A DNA stretch of 64,000 bases from Ornithinimicrobium laminariae. GTDB lineage: Bacteria > Actinomycetota > Actinomycetes > Actinomycetales > Dermatophilaceae. Position 1 is the stretch's first letter. The number at the start of each line of letters is the position of its first letter. The stretch is taken from NCBI RefSeq assembly GCF_019457945.1, contig NZ_JAHZSU010000001.1:639538-703537 (forward strand). The letters run 5' to 3'. Position numbers and translations under genes: made by a program. The notes below the pieces were generated by a model. It was not told where the DNA came from, did not search any database, and was given only the letters and a program-made list of their open reading frames with translations. Shown here piece by piece: positions 1 to 7,843 of this stretch.

Positions 1-290
1 GCGTCTGGCTGCCGCACCACGAGGCCCTGCTCGACGAGAGCGGCGATCGTTCGAGTCATGCTTGGTGCGCTGACCCGCTCGCGTTCGGCCAAATCGCCTG
101 CTGTCCCCGGGGCCTCGGTCAGCCGCGCCAGCGCGCTCAGGTGGTGGGCTGGCAACTCACCGGCACCATCGAGACGCACCTGGCGGGCCACCCGCATACA
201 CGCCATTCGTATGTCGTGTGCCAAGGCTGCAGGATCACTGGCCACAGGGTGCTGGCTGAGATGGGGATCGATGGCAGATTCGTGACTCAT
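1..290 (-). CDS. MarR family transcriptional regulator, N-terminal part
   Basis: About 96 residues are visible from an ATG at 290; the gene runs off the left edge, so its C-terminus is not seen. After a 20-residue polar leader there is a helix-rich stretch (ALAHDIRMACMRVARQVRL) and then a winged helix-turn-helix in which LTEAPGTAGDLAERE is followed by the recognition helix VSAPSMTRTIAALVEQGLV, the usual MarR arrangement. MarR proteins are dimeric repressors released by small phenolic ligands or oxidants. The ligand and target cannot be told here. A perfect 8+8 inverted repeat lies 13 bp upstream of the start codon, which fits autoregulation. The region beyond it holds a decayed gene, not an efflux pump, so any regulated transporter would have to lie outside the window on the left. 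Confidence 0.85.
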   Translation of the reverse strand, partial: MSHESAIDPHLSQHPVASDPAALAHDIRMACMRVARQVRLDGAGELPAHHLSALARLTEAPGTAGDLAERERVSAPSMTRTIAALVEQGLVVRQPD

Positions 291-303
291 TAGTGACGAC
301 AAC

Positions 304-322
304 TAGTTAGCCTTGCTAACTA
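304..322. promoter_or_regulatory. Inverted repeat, candidate MarR operator
   Basis: The sequence TAGTTAGC-CTT-GCTAACTA is a perfect 8-bp inverted repeat with a 3-bp spacer, directly upstream of the marR start at 290. The length and AT-rich arms are typical of MarR-family operators. Assignment to this regulator is inferred from position only. Confidence 0.6.
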
Positions 323-380
323 TTCCCTAGGACCTAAATATCGAGGGCCCGAAGGGCTCATGGCTACAGCTCAGCGGCAT

Positions 381-780
381 TCAAGGGGTTTGCGGTGTCT
401 CCGCGCGGATCGCCACCGCACATCCGAGATCCTCTCGCACGAGCCTCTGCGCCGCTTCGAGCACTTGGCGGGGAAAACCGTCACCCCGGCAACCACAACG
501 GGCCGGTTGGCCTCATAGGGCGCACTCAGGCCGCCCTCGTCTCACCTCGGCAAAAGGTCGTGAAGTTGTATTTTTGGACGGCATCCGCTCTGGCTGAGTC
601 GGCAGGTAACTGACGGTGACAGCAGGCCCAAAGAGAATCTGGCCATTTCGATTGGGGCTAACGAAATCAAGCATGTGAGTGCGGTGTGAATACATCCGCC
701 CCAGGGCGTCAACCACGTCGGCCGTGCGCGCTCCTTAAGCGAGTGCGCGCAGCTCATCGTGCGTCGTGTCAGGCTCCAAG
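381..780 (-). pseudogene. Decayed RraA-like / HMG aldolase family gene
   Basis: Not an intact gene. Translating the reverse strand in two frames gives pieces of an RraA-family protein (regulator of RNase E / 4-hydroxy-4-methyl-2-oxoglutarate aldolase fold) in the right order. The N-terminal piece contains ADVVDALGRMYSHRTHML and ILFGPAVTVSYLP; a middle piece in another frame reads PYEANRPVVVAGVTVFP; the C-terminal piece, back in the first frame, reads FPRQVLEAAQRLVREDL and ends at a TGA at 381-383. An in-frame TAA lies at 735-737, close to the expected N-terminus, and another stop at 513-515. About 400 bp remain where an intact gene would need roughly 650, so internal deletions have removed the central part with most of the active site. 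The family call rests on remembered family patterns. The start is uncertain, around 780, overlapping the end of the permease gene. Confidence 0.7.
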
Positions 781-2235
781 CCACCCACGGATCGGGTCAA
801 TGGCGAAGTAGATGACGAAGAGTCCGGCAACCAGCCACATAAGTGGGTGAATAGCCCGAACCTTACCGCGCACCACCTTGAGCAGCACGTATGCCACGAA
901 GCCAGCACCAATACCTGCGGTGATCGAGTAGGTGAAGGGCATGAAGACGATGGTCAGGAAGGCCGGGAAAGCGATCTCGATGTCATCCCAGTCAATGTCC
1001 TTGACCTGCTGCATCATCAAGAAGCCGACGATGACCAGAGCCGGTGTTGCAGCCTCGTACGGCACGATGGCAACCAGCGGCGACAGGAAGGTAGCCAGCA
1101 AGAACATGATGCCGACGACGACCGAGGAGAACCCGGTCCGGGCGCCTTCGCCCACACCAGAAGCGGACTCGATGTATGCGGTGTTGCTGCTGACGCTGCC
1201 AGCACCACCAGCGACGGCGGCGAGTGAGTCGACGACCAGGATGCGACGGGTGTTGGGCGGGTTGCCCTCCTCGTCGAGCAAACCGGCTTCGGAGCCGACG
1301 GCAACCATGGTGCCCATCGTGTCGAAGAAGTCAGCCAGCATCAGGGTGAAAACCAGCAGGAAGACCGAAACGCCGCCGAGGGCGGAGAACGATCCCAGCA
1401 GGTTGAACTGGCCAAGCAGGCCAAAGTCGGGGGTCTGCACAATGCTGTCCGGCAAGGTTGGTGAGGTCAGGCCCCACCCGGTCGGGTTCACAACTTCACC
1501 GGTGGCATCGGTCTGGGTGCCAATGTTGAGCCAAGCCTCGAGCACGATGGCCAGGAGAGTCGAGCCGACGATCCCGTAGAGAATCGCGCCTTGGACCCGC
1601 AACGCCATCAACGAAATGATGGTCAGCAGACCGATCACGAAGACCAAGGTTGGCCAACCAGCGAGGAAGCCGCCGACACCCAATTCCAGCGGCACCGGGC
1701 CTGCAGGCTTACGGATGACGCCTGCGTCGACCAAGCCGATGATGGTGATGAAGAGGCCAATGCCAACGCTGATGGCTGTCTTGAGTTGGCTGGGGATGGC
1801 GCGGAAAACAGCCTCACGGAAGCCGGTCAACACCAAGATCAAGATGATCAGGCCCTCAAGAACGACGAGCCCCATCGCGTCCGCCCAAGTGACGCCGTCA
1901 AGGTTGGCGATGCCGTAGGCAACGAAGGCATTGAGGCCCAATCCAGTGGCCAGAGCTAACGGATAGTTCGCAACGACACCCATCACGATCGTCATGATGC
2001 CCGCGACCAACGCGGTGGCTGCCGCGATCTTGCTGAGATCGCCATCGGCCAAGAACTCTCCGGTGCCATCGGGCACGGTGCCGATGATGAGTGGGTTCAG
2101 CACCACGATGTAGGCCATCGTGAAGAAGGTGGCGATGCCACCTCGGACCTCGCGACTGAGCGTCGATCCGCGCTTGGTGATCTGGAAGTAGCGGTCTAGG
2201 CCGTTGGCCTGAGAGTCCGTGGTCACAGTGGACAT
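769..2235 (-). CDS. NCS2 family purine permease (AzgA-like)
   Basis: A 488-residue polytopic membrane protein that probably imports hypoxanthine, guanine or adenine by proton symport. The N-terminus LDRYFQITKRGSTLSREVRG followed by GGIATFFTMAYIVVLNP is the hallmark of the AzgA branch of the nucleobase-cation symporter 2 family rather than the uracil/xanthine branch. The motif ATGLGLNAFVAYG lies in the early membrane region, and about a dozen hydrophobic segments follow. I start at ATG 2235 (MSTVTTDSQ) because GAGG sits 9 bases before it; an open frame continues to 2304 but its extra residues look non-coding. The gene stands alone. Downstream lies only the decayed RraA-like gene, so it may once have been part of a larger catabolic unit. 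Confidence 0.88.
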   Translation of the reverse strand: MSTVTTDSQANGLDRYFQITKRGSTLSREVRGGIATFFTMAYIVVLNPLIIGTVPDGTGEFLADGDLSKIAAATALVAGIMTIVMGVVANYPLALATGLGLNAFVAYGIANLDGVTWADAMGLVVLEGLIILILVLTGFREAVFRAIPSQLKTAISVGIGLFITIIGLVDAGVIRKPAGPVPLELGVGGFLAGWPTLVFVIGLLTIISLMALRVQGAILYGIVGSTLLAIVLEAWLNIGTQTDATGEVVNPTGWGLTSPTLPDSIVQTPDFGLLGQFNLLGSFSALGGVSVFLLVFTLMLADFFDTMGTMVAVGSEAGLLDEEGNPPNTRRILVVDSLAAVAGGAGSVSSNTAYIESASGVGEGARTGFSSVVVGIMFLLATFLSPLVAIVPYEAATPALVIVGFLMMQQVKDIDWDDIEIAFPAFLTIVFMPFTYSITAGIGAGFVAYVLLKVVRGKVRAIHPLMWLVAGLFVIYFAIDPIRGWLGA

Positions 2236-2347
2236 GCAGAGATACCTCGGAGAACGTGAAGGTGAGGTTGGTGGGACGCACCGATGCGCCAAGAACCCTC
2301 GCAATGCTAGCCGAACTTCACCCCTGGCTTATGCCCGAGAACTGCGA

Positions 2348-3097
2348 CTATTCGGTGCCTTGCGTCACTTCCACGGAGGAATCGTCGAGCACTAGCGGAC
2401 CCACGTGATCTGGCTTGCGTTGCTCGACATCAACTTCGCTGTGCGCGCCGCAGCCGTGATCCAGGCTGACGACCGTGCCGTCGCTGGGCGACCACTCGTT
2501 TGCGCATACCCCAAAGACGGAACGGAGCGCTCCGGCCATAGGGACAAAAAAACCACAACTGGTGCAGTTTGCTGAGGCCTTGCGAGCCACTTCGGCACTC
2601 GGCCCGTGCGACCCGTCATACCAACGCTGGGCCGCTCGGTCCCGACCTTGAGCGGACAAGACCCGCTTGCGACCTAAACCGAGCTCAAAAAAACCCACCT
2701 GGTCGACGTCCTCGTCCCCGGTGGCTTCAAAGCCACCTTCCAAAGACGGGTCATCTTCGACGTATGGCGTGCTGTCACCAGCACCGATGTCACCAGGCTG
2801 CAGGCGCTCCACGTAGGGCAACCACTCAGGTGGCAGCAACGCTTCGTCGCCCGGGACTAGGTGCGTCTCACTGACCGTGGCTTTGCGCCCCCGTGGCACG
2901 CGGGACAGCGTGATGGCCCAACGCCAGCCCGGATAAGCCCGAGAGCTGCAAGCGAAGTAGTGCGTCACGAGACGCTCCGCTTCACCCTGCACGCCGAGGT
3001 GCTCGCCGACCGTGCCAGGCTCAGCGACGTCGAGCGCAGCCAGTCGAGCAACCTCGACGGCTCCGCTCAACATCGTGTCGACCTTGATGGCGGCCAT
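2348..3097 (-). CDS. DUF3027 family protein
   Basis: A 249-residue soluble protein of the actinobacterial DUF3027 family, whose function is not established. The N-terminal half contains the family pattern AGWRWAITL-like (here YPGWRWAITLSRVPRG) followed by ETHLVPGDEALLPPEWLPY; the C-terminal third has a cysteine cluster (NCTSCGFFVPM, then FGVCANEWSPSDG and DHGCGAHSE) that may bind zinc. It starts two bases after the stop of the cold-shock gene and is surely co-transcribed with it. That csp-DUF3027 pairing is widespread in actinobacteria as I know it, so a role linked to RNA or cold shock is possible but unproven. Confidence 0.85.
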   Translation of the reverse strand: MAAIKVDTMLSGAVEVARLAALDVAEPGTVGEHLGVQGEAERLVTHYFACSSRAYPGWRWAITLSRVPRGRKATVSETHLVPGDEALLPPEWLPYVERLQPGDIGAGDSTPYVEDDPSLEGGFEATGDEDVDQVGFFELGLGRKRVLSAQGRDRAAQRWYDGSHGPSAEVARKASANCTSCGFFVPMAGALRSVFGVCANEWSPSDGTVVSLDHGCGAHSEVDVEQRKPDHVGPLVLDDSSVEVTQGTE

Positions 3098-3099
3098 GC

Positions 3100-3501
3100 T
3101 CAGGCGCCAGCCTCAAACTGGTCTGCGACCCCGCGCAGCGCCTTAGCCAGTGCCAACGACACGTTCTTGTCGGGGTAGCGGCCCTTGCGCAGCGAGTCCG
3201 ACGATGAGTCCAACAGCGTGATCAGGTCTTCAACCACGGGGACTAATTCATCGGCCGGCTTGCGCTGACGCAGCGCCTTTGACTTGGCGACCGAAGGGGC
3301 TTCGTCGAGCAGGCGGACGTGCAGGGCCTGATCGCCGCGGCGACCTTGAGCCACGTCGAATTCGACTCGGGCACCGCGAGCCAACGCGGTGGCACCCGAG
3401 GGCAGCGCGCTGGAGTGGACATAAACATCGGCACCTTCGTCACTTGAAACGAAGCCGAAGCCCTTGTCCTCGTTGTAGAACCTGACCTTGCCCGTGGGCA
3501 C
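3100..3501 (-). CDS. Cold-shock domain protein with C-terminal extension
   Basis: The first 65 residues are a cold-shock (OB-fold) domain: GKVRFYNEDKGFGFV carries RNP1 (KGFGFV) and ADVYVHSSAL carries RNP2, both needed for single-strand nucleic acid binding. The protein has 133 residues, about twice the length of a minimal CspA; the extra basic and helical C-terminal part (from about residue 70) is typical of a longer actinobacterial group. Translation starts at GTG 3501, preceded by GAGG seven bases away. The DUF3027 gene follows after two bases. Likely an RNA chaperone. Confidence 0.9.
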   Translation of the reverse strand: MPTGKVRFYNEDKGFGFVSSDEGADVYVHSSALPSGATALARGARVEFDVAQGRRGDQALHVRLLDEAPSVAKSKALRQRKPADELVPVVEDLITLLDSSSDSLRKGRYPDKNVSLALAKALRGVADQFEAGA

Positions 3502-3600
3502 GTGAACACCTCATCGTTGCGTTAGTTGGGCAGATTTGGCGCGCACAAAGATGCGCAGCCAGTCTGCGTTGTTTTCCTAGGCTATCCCCCTTGGCCCAGA

Positions 3601-3632
3601 AAGCAGCCCCGGCACTACGGCCGGGACTGCTT
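3601..3632 (-). terminator. Rho-independent terminator after amtB
   Basis: Two 13-base arms (3601-3613 and 3620-3632) pair with a single mismatch around a 6-base loop, giving a stem AAGCAG-CCCGGC. On the reverse strand it is followed by TTTCT. It lies 24 bp past the amtB stop. Confidence 0.75.
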
Positions 3633-3655
3633 CTTGATGCTATTGAGCAGGTGAC

Positions 3656-4924
3656 TTAGGCGTCGACCTTCTCTTCGCTGTCCTCAAATCCGGCGAACAA
3701 ACCGCCGAACTCGTAGGCACTTTCGCCGTGCGAGCGCTTGTCCACGCCCTCTTCTTCGACATCGGCTGCGACGCGGAAACCAATGGTCTTGGCAATCGCC
3801 ATGCCGATCGCGAAGGTCAAGACACCAGTGAAGGCCATCGTGAAGACTGCTGCGACAAGCTGAGCGACCAGCTGGTCGACGCCGCCGCCGTAGAACAAGC
3901 CACCGCCAACGCCGTCAATCGGGATCATCAGGAAACCGATACCGACGGTGCCGATGAGGCCAGCGACCAGGTGCACGCCGACAACGTCAAGGGCGTCGTC
4001 ATAGCCGAACTTGTACTTCAGACCGATGGCGTAGGCCGAAGCTGCACCAGCGATCAGACCCAGGGCGATGGAGCCAACCGGGCTGAGGTTTGCACACGCT
4101 GGGGTGATGGCGACCAGACCTGCCACAACACCCGAGGCTGCACCAACCGAGGTGTAGCGCTTGTCACGGATGCGCTCCACAGCCAACCAGCCGAGCATCG
4201 CTGCGGCCGGAGCAACCATGGTGTTGACCATGATTAAGCCCCCCTCTTCAGCCGTGGTTGCCGCACCAGCGTTGAAGCCAAACCAGCCAAACCACAGCAG
4301 GGCTGCACCGATCATCACCAGTGGGATGTTGTGCGGCTTGTGGAAGCCGATCTTGCCGAAGTCCGAGCGCTGACCAATGATGTAAACGAGGATGAGCGCT
4401 GCGACACCTGCGTTGATGTGCACAACGGTGCCACCGGCGTAGTCAATGGCCTCACCGAAGGTTTCGCCGATGTAGCCGTCCGCGCTCAACAGGCCGCCAC
4501 CCCAGACCATGAAGGCCAGCGGGCAGTAGACCAAGGTGACCCAAATGGCGGTGAAGACGGTCCAGGCACCGAACTTGGTGCGGTCTGCCACGGCGCCGCT
4601 AATCAGTGCGACGGTGATGATGGCAAATGTGGCACCGAATGCTGCGCCGATGAGGTCAGTGGTGCCGACAAGGTTGGAGAGGCCGAAGTTGGTGAACGGG
4701 CTGCCAAACAGACCGAACAGTTCCGATTCGCCGCCGCTCATCGAGTAGCCCCAAAGGACCCAGATGACGCCCACCATGCCGATGGAGACAAAGCTCATCA
4801 TCATCATGTTGAGTGCGGCCTTGGTGCGGGTCAGCCCGCCGTAGAAAAATGCGAGTCCCGGCGTCATCAGCAGCACTAAGGCGGCCGACATCATCACCCA
4901 AACGTCGCCTGCAGTTAGCTCCAT
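3656..4924 (-). CDS. amtB: Ammonium transporter AmtB
   Basis: A 422-residue integral membrane protein of the Amt/Mep/Rh family that conducts ammonium/ammonia across the cytoplasmic membrane. Visible family features are the N-terminal MTPGLAFFYGGL segment, the GGTVVHINAGVAALI helix carrying one pore histidine, the WFGWFGFNAG segment, and DALDVVGVHLVAGLIGT with the second pore histidine. The start at ATG 4924 is set by GGAG six bases upstream; an upstream in-frame ATG at 4957 lacks a ribosome site. The C-terminal tail (about 40 residues, EEEGVDKRSHGESAYEFGG) is cytoplasmic and is where GlnK binds in other bacteria. No glnK or glnD gene follows, unlike the common amtB-glnK operon. A possible GlnR box lies about 120 bp upstream. 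Confidence 0.95.
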   Translation of the reverse strand: MELTAGDVWVMMSAALVLLMTPGLAFFYGGLTRTKAALNMMMMSFVSIGMVGVIWVLWGYSMSGGESELFGLFGSPFTNFGLSNLVGTTDLIGAAFGATFAIITVALISGAVADRTKFGAWTVFTAIWVTLVYCPLAFMVWGGGLLSADGYIGETFGEAIDYAGGTVVHINAGVAALILVYIIGQRSDFGKIGFHKPHNIPLVMIGAALLWFGWFGFNAGAATTAEEGGLIMVNTMVAPAAAMLGWLAVERIRDKRYTSVGAASGVVAGLVAITPACANLSPVGSIALGLIAGAASAYAIGLKYKFGYDDALDVVGVHLVAGLIGTVGIGFLMIPIDGVGGGLFYGGGVDQLVAQLVAAVFTMAFTGVLTFAIGMAIAKTIGFRVAADVEEEGVDKRSHGESAYEFGGLFAGFEDSEEKVDA

Positions 4925-5041
4925 GAGGTTCTCCAGAGTGGTTTTAGGGGGCACCACCAGGGTTGCGGCGCCTCTGGAGAGAAATATCCGCCGATGGTGT
5001 TAAGAAAAGCGGCGCAGTTTTGTAACAGGCGTGTGCCTAAT

Positions 5042-5057
5042 GTTTCCCCGACGTTAA
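5042..5057. promoter_or_regulatory. Candidate GlnR box upstream of amtB
   Basis: Read on the amtB strand the bases are TTAAC, six bases, then GAAAC. This is close to the GlnR half-site pair (GTNAC-n6-GAAAC) known for nitrogen-regulated promoters of actinobacteria, including amtB. Only one pair is clear; a second expected pair downstream is poorly matched. Position (about 120 bp before the start codon) is suitable. Confidence 0.4.
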
Positions 5058-5076
5058 TTGCGTGCTGAGACAACCC

Positions 5077-6111
5077 CTATGTGATCAGCGACACACAGCG
5101 TTCCAGCCGCGACTTCCACCAGTCCTGGCGAGCCGGCTCGGCCCGCCATTGATCCACATCATTTAGCGAAACACTGTGTATGGCGTGGCTCGCGCGCTCA
5201 AGGGTGAGGTTCCCTTCTCGCGGCAACAGCGAGTTGGCCACCACGTCACCATCCAGCAGCGCGGCTGTGCCGAGCCCGCACGCATAGGGCAGGTCGGGCA
5301 GTGCAGCCGCGAGCGCTACCCCGGCGGCTAAACCAACTGAGGTGTCGATCGCGCTGGAGACAACGGCCGGCAAGCCGACCTGAGCCACGATGTCGAGCGC
5401 CGAACGCACGCCGCCCAGCGGAGCGACTTTGACGACTATCAGGTCCGCCGCTTCCAATTTGGCTACCAGGAACGGGTCTTCGGCCTTGCGGATCGACTCA
5501 TCGGCAGCGATGGGCACGCTGATCCCCCGGTGGGCCAGCAACACCCGCAACTGCGCGAGATCAGCGACTTCTAGCACTGGCTGCTCGGCATACTCCAAGT
5601 CCCACTGGTTGAGTTTCGCGATGGCGACCAGCGCGGCGCCAACGTCCCAGCCTCCATTGGCATCCACCCGGATTTTGCCCGCTGACCCCAAATAGTCGCG
5701 GGCAGCCGCCACTCGTTCAATGTCATCGCGCAGCGATTGGCCTGGCTCAGCCACTTTGATCTTGACCGTGCGACACCCGGGAAAGCGGTCCAGGATGCCC
5801 GGCACCTGGTCGGCGCTGACGGCCGGCAACGTGGCGTTGACCGGGACGACGGCTCGCACTGCAGTGGGCCACCCGCCCCAGGCTGATTCCACCGCGGAGC
5901 GCAGCCAGCGAGAAGCCTCGACATCTGCATACTCCGGAAAGGGAGAAAACTCAGCCCACCCCTGCGGCCCCCGGATCAAGGTGGCCTCCCTGTGGGTCAA
6001 ACCGCGGAATCGAACCCGCATCGGAATCTGCACCACCACCGCTGTGTCAATGACGTCGGCTGGGGCAACGCCCAACTCGGCCAGCGACCGGGTGCGCAGT
6101 GGTTGGCTCAT
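5077..6111 (-). CDS. menC: o-Succinylbenzoate synthase
   Basis: A 344-residue member of the enolase superfamily that dehydrates SHCHC to o-succinylbenzoate in menaquinone synthesis. The early PMRVRFRGLTHREATLI and GWAEFSPFPEYAD segments are the capping-domain pattern of actinobacterial MenC. In the barrel one sees VKIKVAEPG with the catalytic KxK lysines, then metal-ligand strands RVDANGGWDV, YAEQPVL and AADESIRK, and the opposite catalytic lysine in IVVKVAPLGGV. I start at ATG 6111 (MSQPLRTRSLAEL); a longer in-frame extension to 6333 overlaps menB and is not credible. Its start codon lies only 18 bp from that of the divergent menB, so each promoter must overlap the neighbouring gene. Confidence 0.92.
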   Translation of the reverse strand: MSQPLRTRSLAELGVAPADVIDTAVVVQIPMRVRFRGLTHREATLIRGPQGWAEFSPFPEYADVEASRWLRSAVESAWGGWPTAVRAVVPVNATLPAVSADQVPGILDRFPGCRTVKIKVAEPGQSLRDDIERVAAARDYLGSAGKIRVDANGGWDVGAALVAIAKLNQWDLEYAEQPVLEVADLAQLRVLLAHRGISVPIAADESIRKAEDPFLVAKLEAADLIVVKVAPLGGVRSALDIVAQVGLPAVVSSAIDTSVGLAAGVALAAALPDLPYACGLGTAALLDGDVVANSLLPREGNLTLERASHAIHSVSLNDVDQWRAEPARQDWWKSRLERCVSLIT

Positions 6112-6129
6112 CGCCCTATTGTCGTATCC

Positions 6130-7065
6130 GTGACTGCAGCAAACAACGATGCCTCCATTTCGCCGATCTTCGATGTCGACGAGTGGGAGGTGGTGCCTGG
6201 GTTCGGTTTCACCGACATCACCTATCACCGTGCCCGTTCGACAGGTTGTGTCCGGATCGCTTTTGATCGGCCGGAGGTGCGCAACGCTTTTCGCCCACAC
6301 ACGGTGGATGAGTTGTATCGCGCGCTGGATCACGCCCGGATGACCCCCGACGTGGGCGTCATCTTGCTAACCGGCAACGGCCCCAGCGCCAAGGACGGCG
6401 GGTGGGCCTTTTGTTCCGGTGGCGATCAGCGCATCCGTGGCCGCTCTGGCTATCAGTACGCCGTAGGCGAGACGGCAGACACCGTTGACGAAGCGCGGGT
6501 CAAGGCCGCGGGCGGACGACTGCACATTTTGGAGGTGCAGCGCCTGATCCGCACGATGCCCAAGGTGGTGATCGCGATGGTTAACGGTTGGGCCGCCGGC
6601 GGTGGGCACTCGCTGCACGTGGTCTGCGATCTGACGATCGCTTCTCGCGAGCACGCCAAGTTCAAGCAAACCGATGCCGATGTCGGGTCCTTCGATGCGG
6701 GCTATGGTTCCGCCTACCTGGCCAAGATGGTTGGCCAAAAGAACGCTCGCGAGATCTTTTTCCTGGGCCGGACCTATTCAGCCGAGGACATGCAGCGGAT
6801 GGGCGCGGTCAATATCGTCGCGGATCATGCCGAGCTGGAGGTTGAGTCACTCAAGGCTGCCACCGAGATTATGGGCAAGTCGCCAACTGCTCAGCGAATG
6901 CTCAAGTTTGCCTTTAACGCCGTTGATGACGGCCTCAACGGGCAGCAAGTTTTCGCTGGGGAAGCGACTCGACTGGCCTACATGAACGACGAGGCTGTGG
7001 AGGGTCGGGATGCCTTCCTGCAGAAGCGAGCCCCTGATTGGTCCGCCTACCCCTGGTACTTCTAG
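6130..7065 (+). CDS. menB: 1,4-Dihydroxy-2-naphthoyl-CoA synthase
   Basis: A 311-residue crotonase-fold enzyme that closes the naphthoquinone ring of menaquinone. Family features are strong: VRIAFDRPEVRNAFRPHTVDE at the N-terminus, LLTGNGPSAKDGGWAFCSGG forming the oxyanion region, MVNGWAAGGGHSLHVVCDL, and FKQTDADVGSFDAGYGSAYLA with the catalytic aspartate loop. No ATG is available upstream of the conserved N-terminus; the best start is GTG 6130, giving 25 residues before VPGFGFTDITYHRA. No clear ribosome site precedes it, so it may be read from a leaderless or very short transcript. menE and menA lie downstream, with an unrelated lipoprotein gene between. Confidence 0.94.
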   Translation: MTAANNDASISPIFDVDEWEVVPGFGFTDITYHRARSTGCVRIAFDRPEVRNAFRPHTVDELYRALDHARMTPDVGVILLTGNGPSAKDGGWAFCSGGDQRIRGRSGYQYAVGETADTVDEARVKAAGGRLHILEVQRLIRTMPKVVIAMVNGWAAGGGHSLHVVCDLTIASREHAKFKQTDADVGSFDAGYGSAYLAKMVGQKNAREIFFLGRTYSAEDMQRMGAVNIVADHAELEVESLKAATEIMGKSPTAQRMLKFAFNAVDDGLNGQQVFAGEATRLAYMNDEAVEGRDAFLQKRAPDWSAYPWYF

Positions 7066-7171
7066 GGAACCCGTTCCATTACGGTTTCACCACAGTCCAG
7101 CCACTTCGGGTGCCAATCGTGGAATACTCAGACCCAACATCATGTTCCTCTCCCCTTATTTCGACACACGA

Positions 7172-7798
7172 ATGGATCGAAAGATGCGACGCACCCTGGC
7201 TAGCGCATTCGCTGCCCCTCTGATTCTGCTCGCGGCATGCGGCGGCAGCGACGACGGCCCATCCGTCGCCGAAGTGACCACTCCTGAGGACGCTTCGGTG
7301 ACCGAGGAGCCGACGACTGAGGAGCCCACCACCGAAGAGGCAACCACCGAAGAAGAGACTTCGGAAGAGCCCACCACGGAGGAGGCAACCACCGAGGAAG
7401 AGACTGATGCGTCCGGTGGCAACGGCGGGGCTGATAGCGAAGCCGCAGCAACGGTGACCGAAGACTTCATGACCGCGTTGTCGACGGCCGACCCCGAGTT
7501 GTGCCAGTTGATCCTCAACTTCAACAACGACGGCCCCATGTCCGACAGCCCGGACGAAGTTGAGCTGTGCGAATCCCTCGTGGTCCCCACACTTGAAGGC
7601 CTGATGACCGAAGAAGAGATCGCGATCATTGACTTGATCGAGATCGACGGTGCTCAGATTGATGGCGACAAGGCCACGGTCACCGGCGACAACATGAACG
7701 AACTGTTTGCGGAGGGCTTCGGCGAAGACTCCATCGTTTTGTACAAGCACGACGGTGACTGGTTCGTCAGCCTGGACGAGAGCTTCAGCGGCAGCTGA
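7172..7798 (+). CDS. Acidic-repeat lipoprotein of unknown function
   Basis: A small exported lipoprotein. The N-terminus MDRKMRRTLASAFAAPLILL is a signal peptide ending in the lipobox LLAAC, with Cys at residue 23 as the acylation site. A very acidic low-complexity linker rich in TTEE follows (roughly residues 45-85). The C-terminal 120 residues (from AATVTEDFMTALSTADPELC) have a helix then alternating strands and two cysteines (DPELCQLIL and VELCESLV) that could form a disulfide; this resembles small NTF2-like secreted domains but I do not recognise a named family. The start could instead be ATG 7184 or 7142; all share the lipobox. It sits between menB and menE, but nothing ties it to menaquinone synthesis. 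Confidence 0.8.
   Translation: MDRKMRRTLASAFAAPLILLAACGGSDDGPSVAEVTTPEDASVTEEPTTEEPTTEEATTEEETSEEPTTEEATTEEETDASGGNGGADSEAAATVTEDFMTALSTADPELCQLILNFNNDGPMSDSPDEVELCESLVVPTLEGLMTEEEIAIIDLIEIDGAQIDGDKATVTGDNMNELFAEGFGEDSIVLYKHDGDWFVSLDESFSGS
7319..7408 (+). repeat. Two tandem 45-bp units coding the Thr/Glu linker
   Basis: Two adjacent 45-base units encode EEPTTEEATTEEET(S/D) twice in the lipoprotein linker. The copies differ mostly at third codon positions (GAA/GAG, ACC/ACG), which shows a duplication old enough to have drifted silently while the protein repeat was kept. Confidence 0.8.
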
Positions 7799-7843
7799 GC
7801 AACCAAATTGTGATTGGTCTACCTCACAGGGCATGAACACCAC

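Noticed and set aside
7799..7843. A terminator between the lipoprotein and menE
   Set aside because: ACCAA-n7-TTGGT is short and lacks a T-run, so it is not supported.
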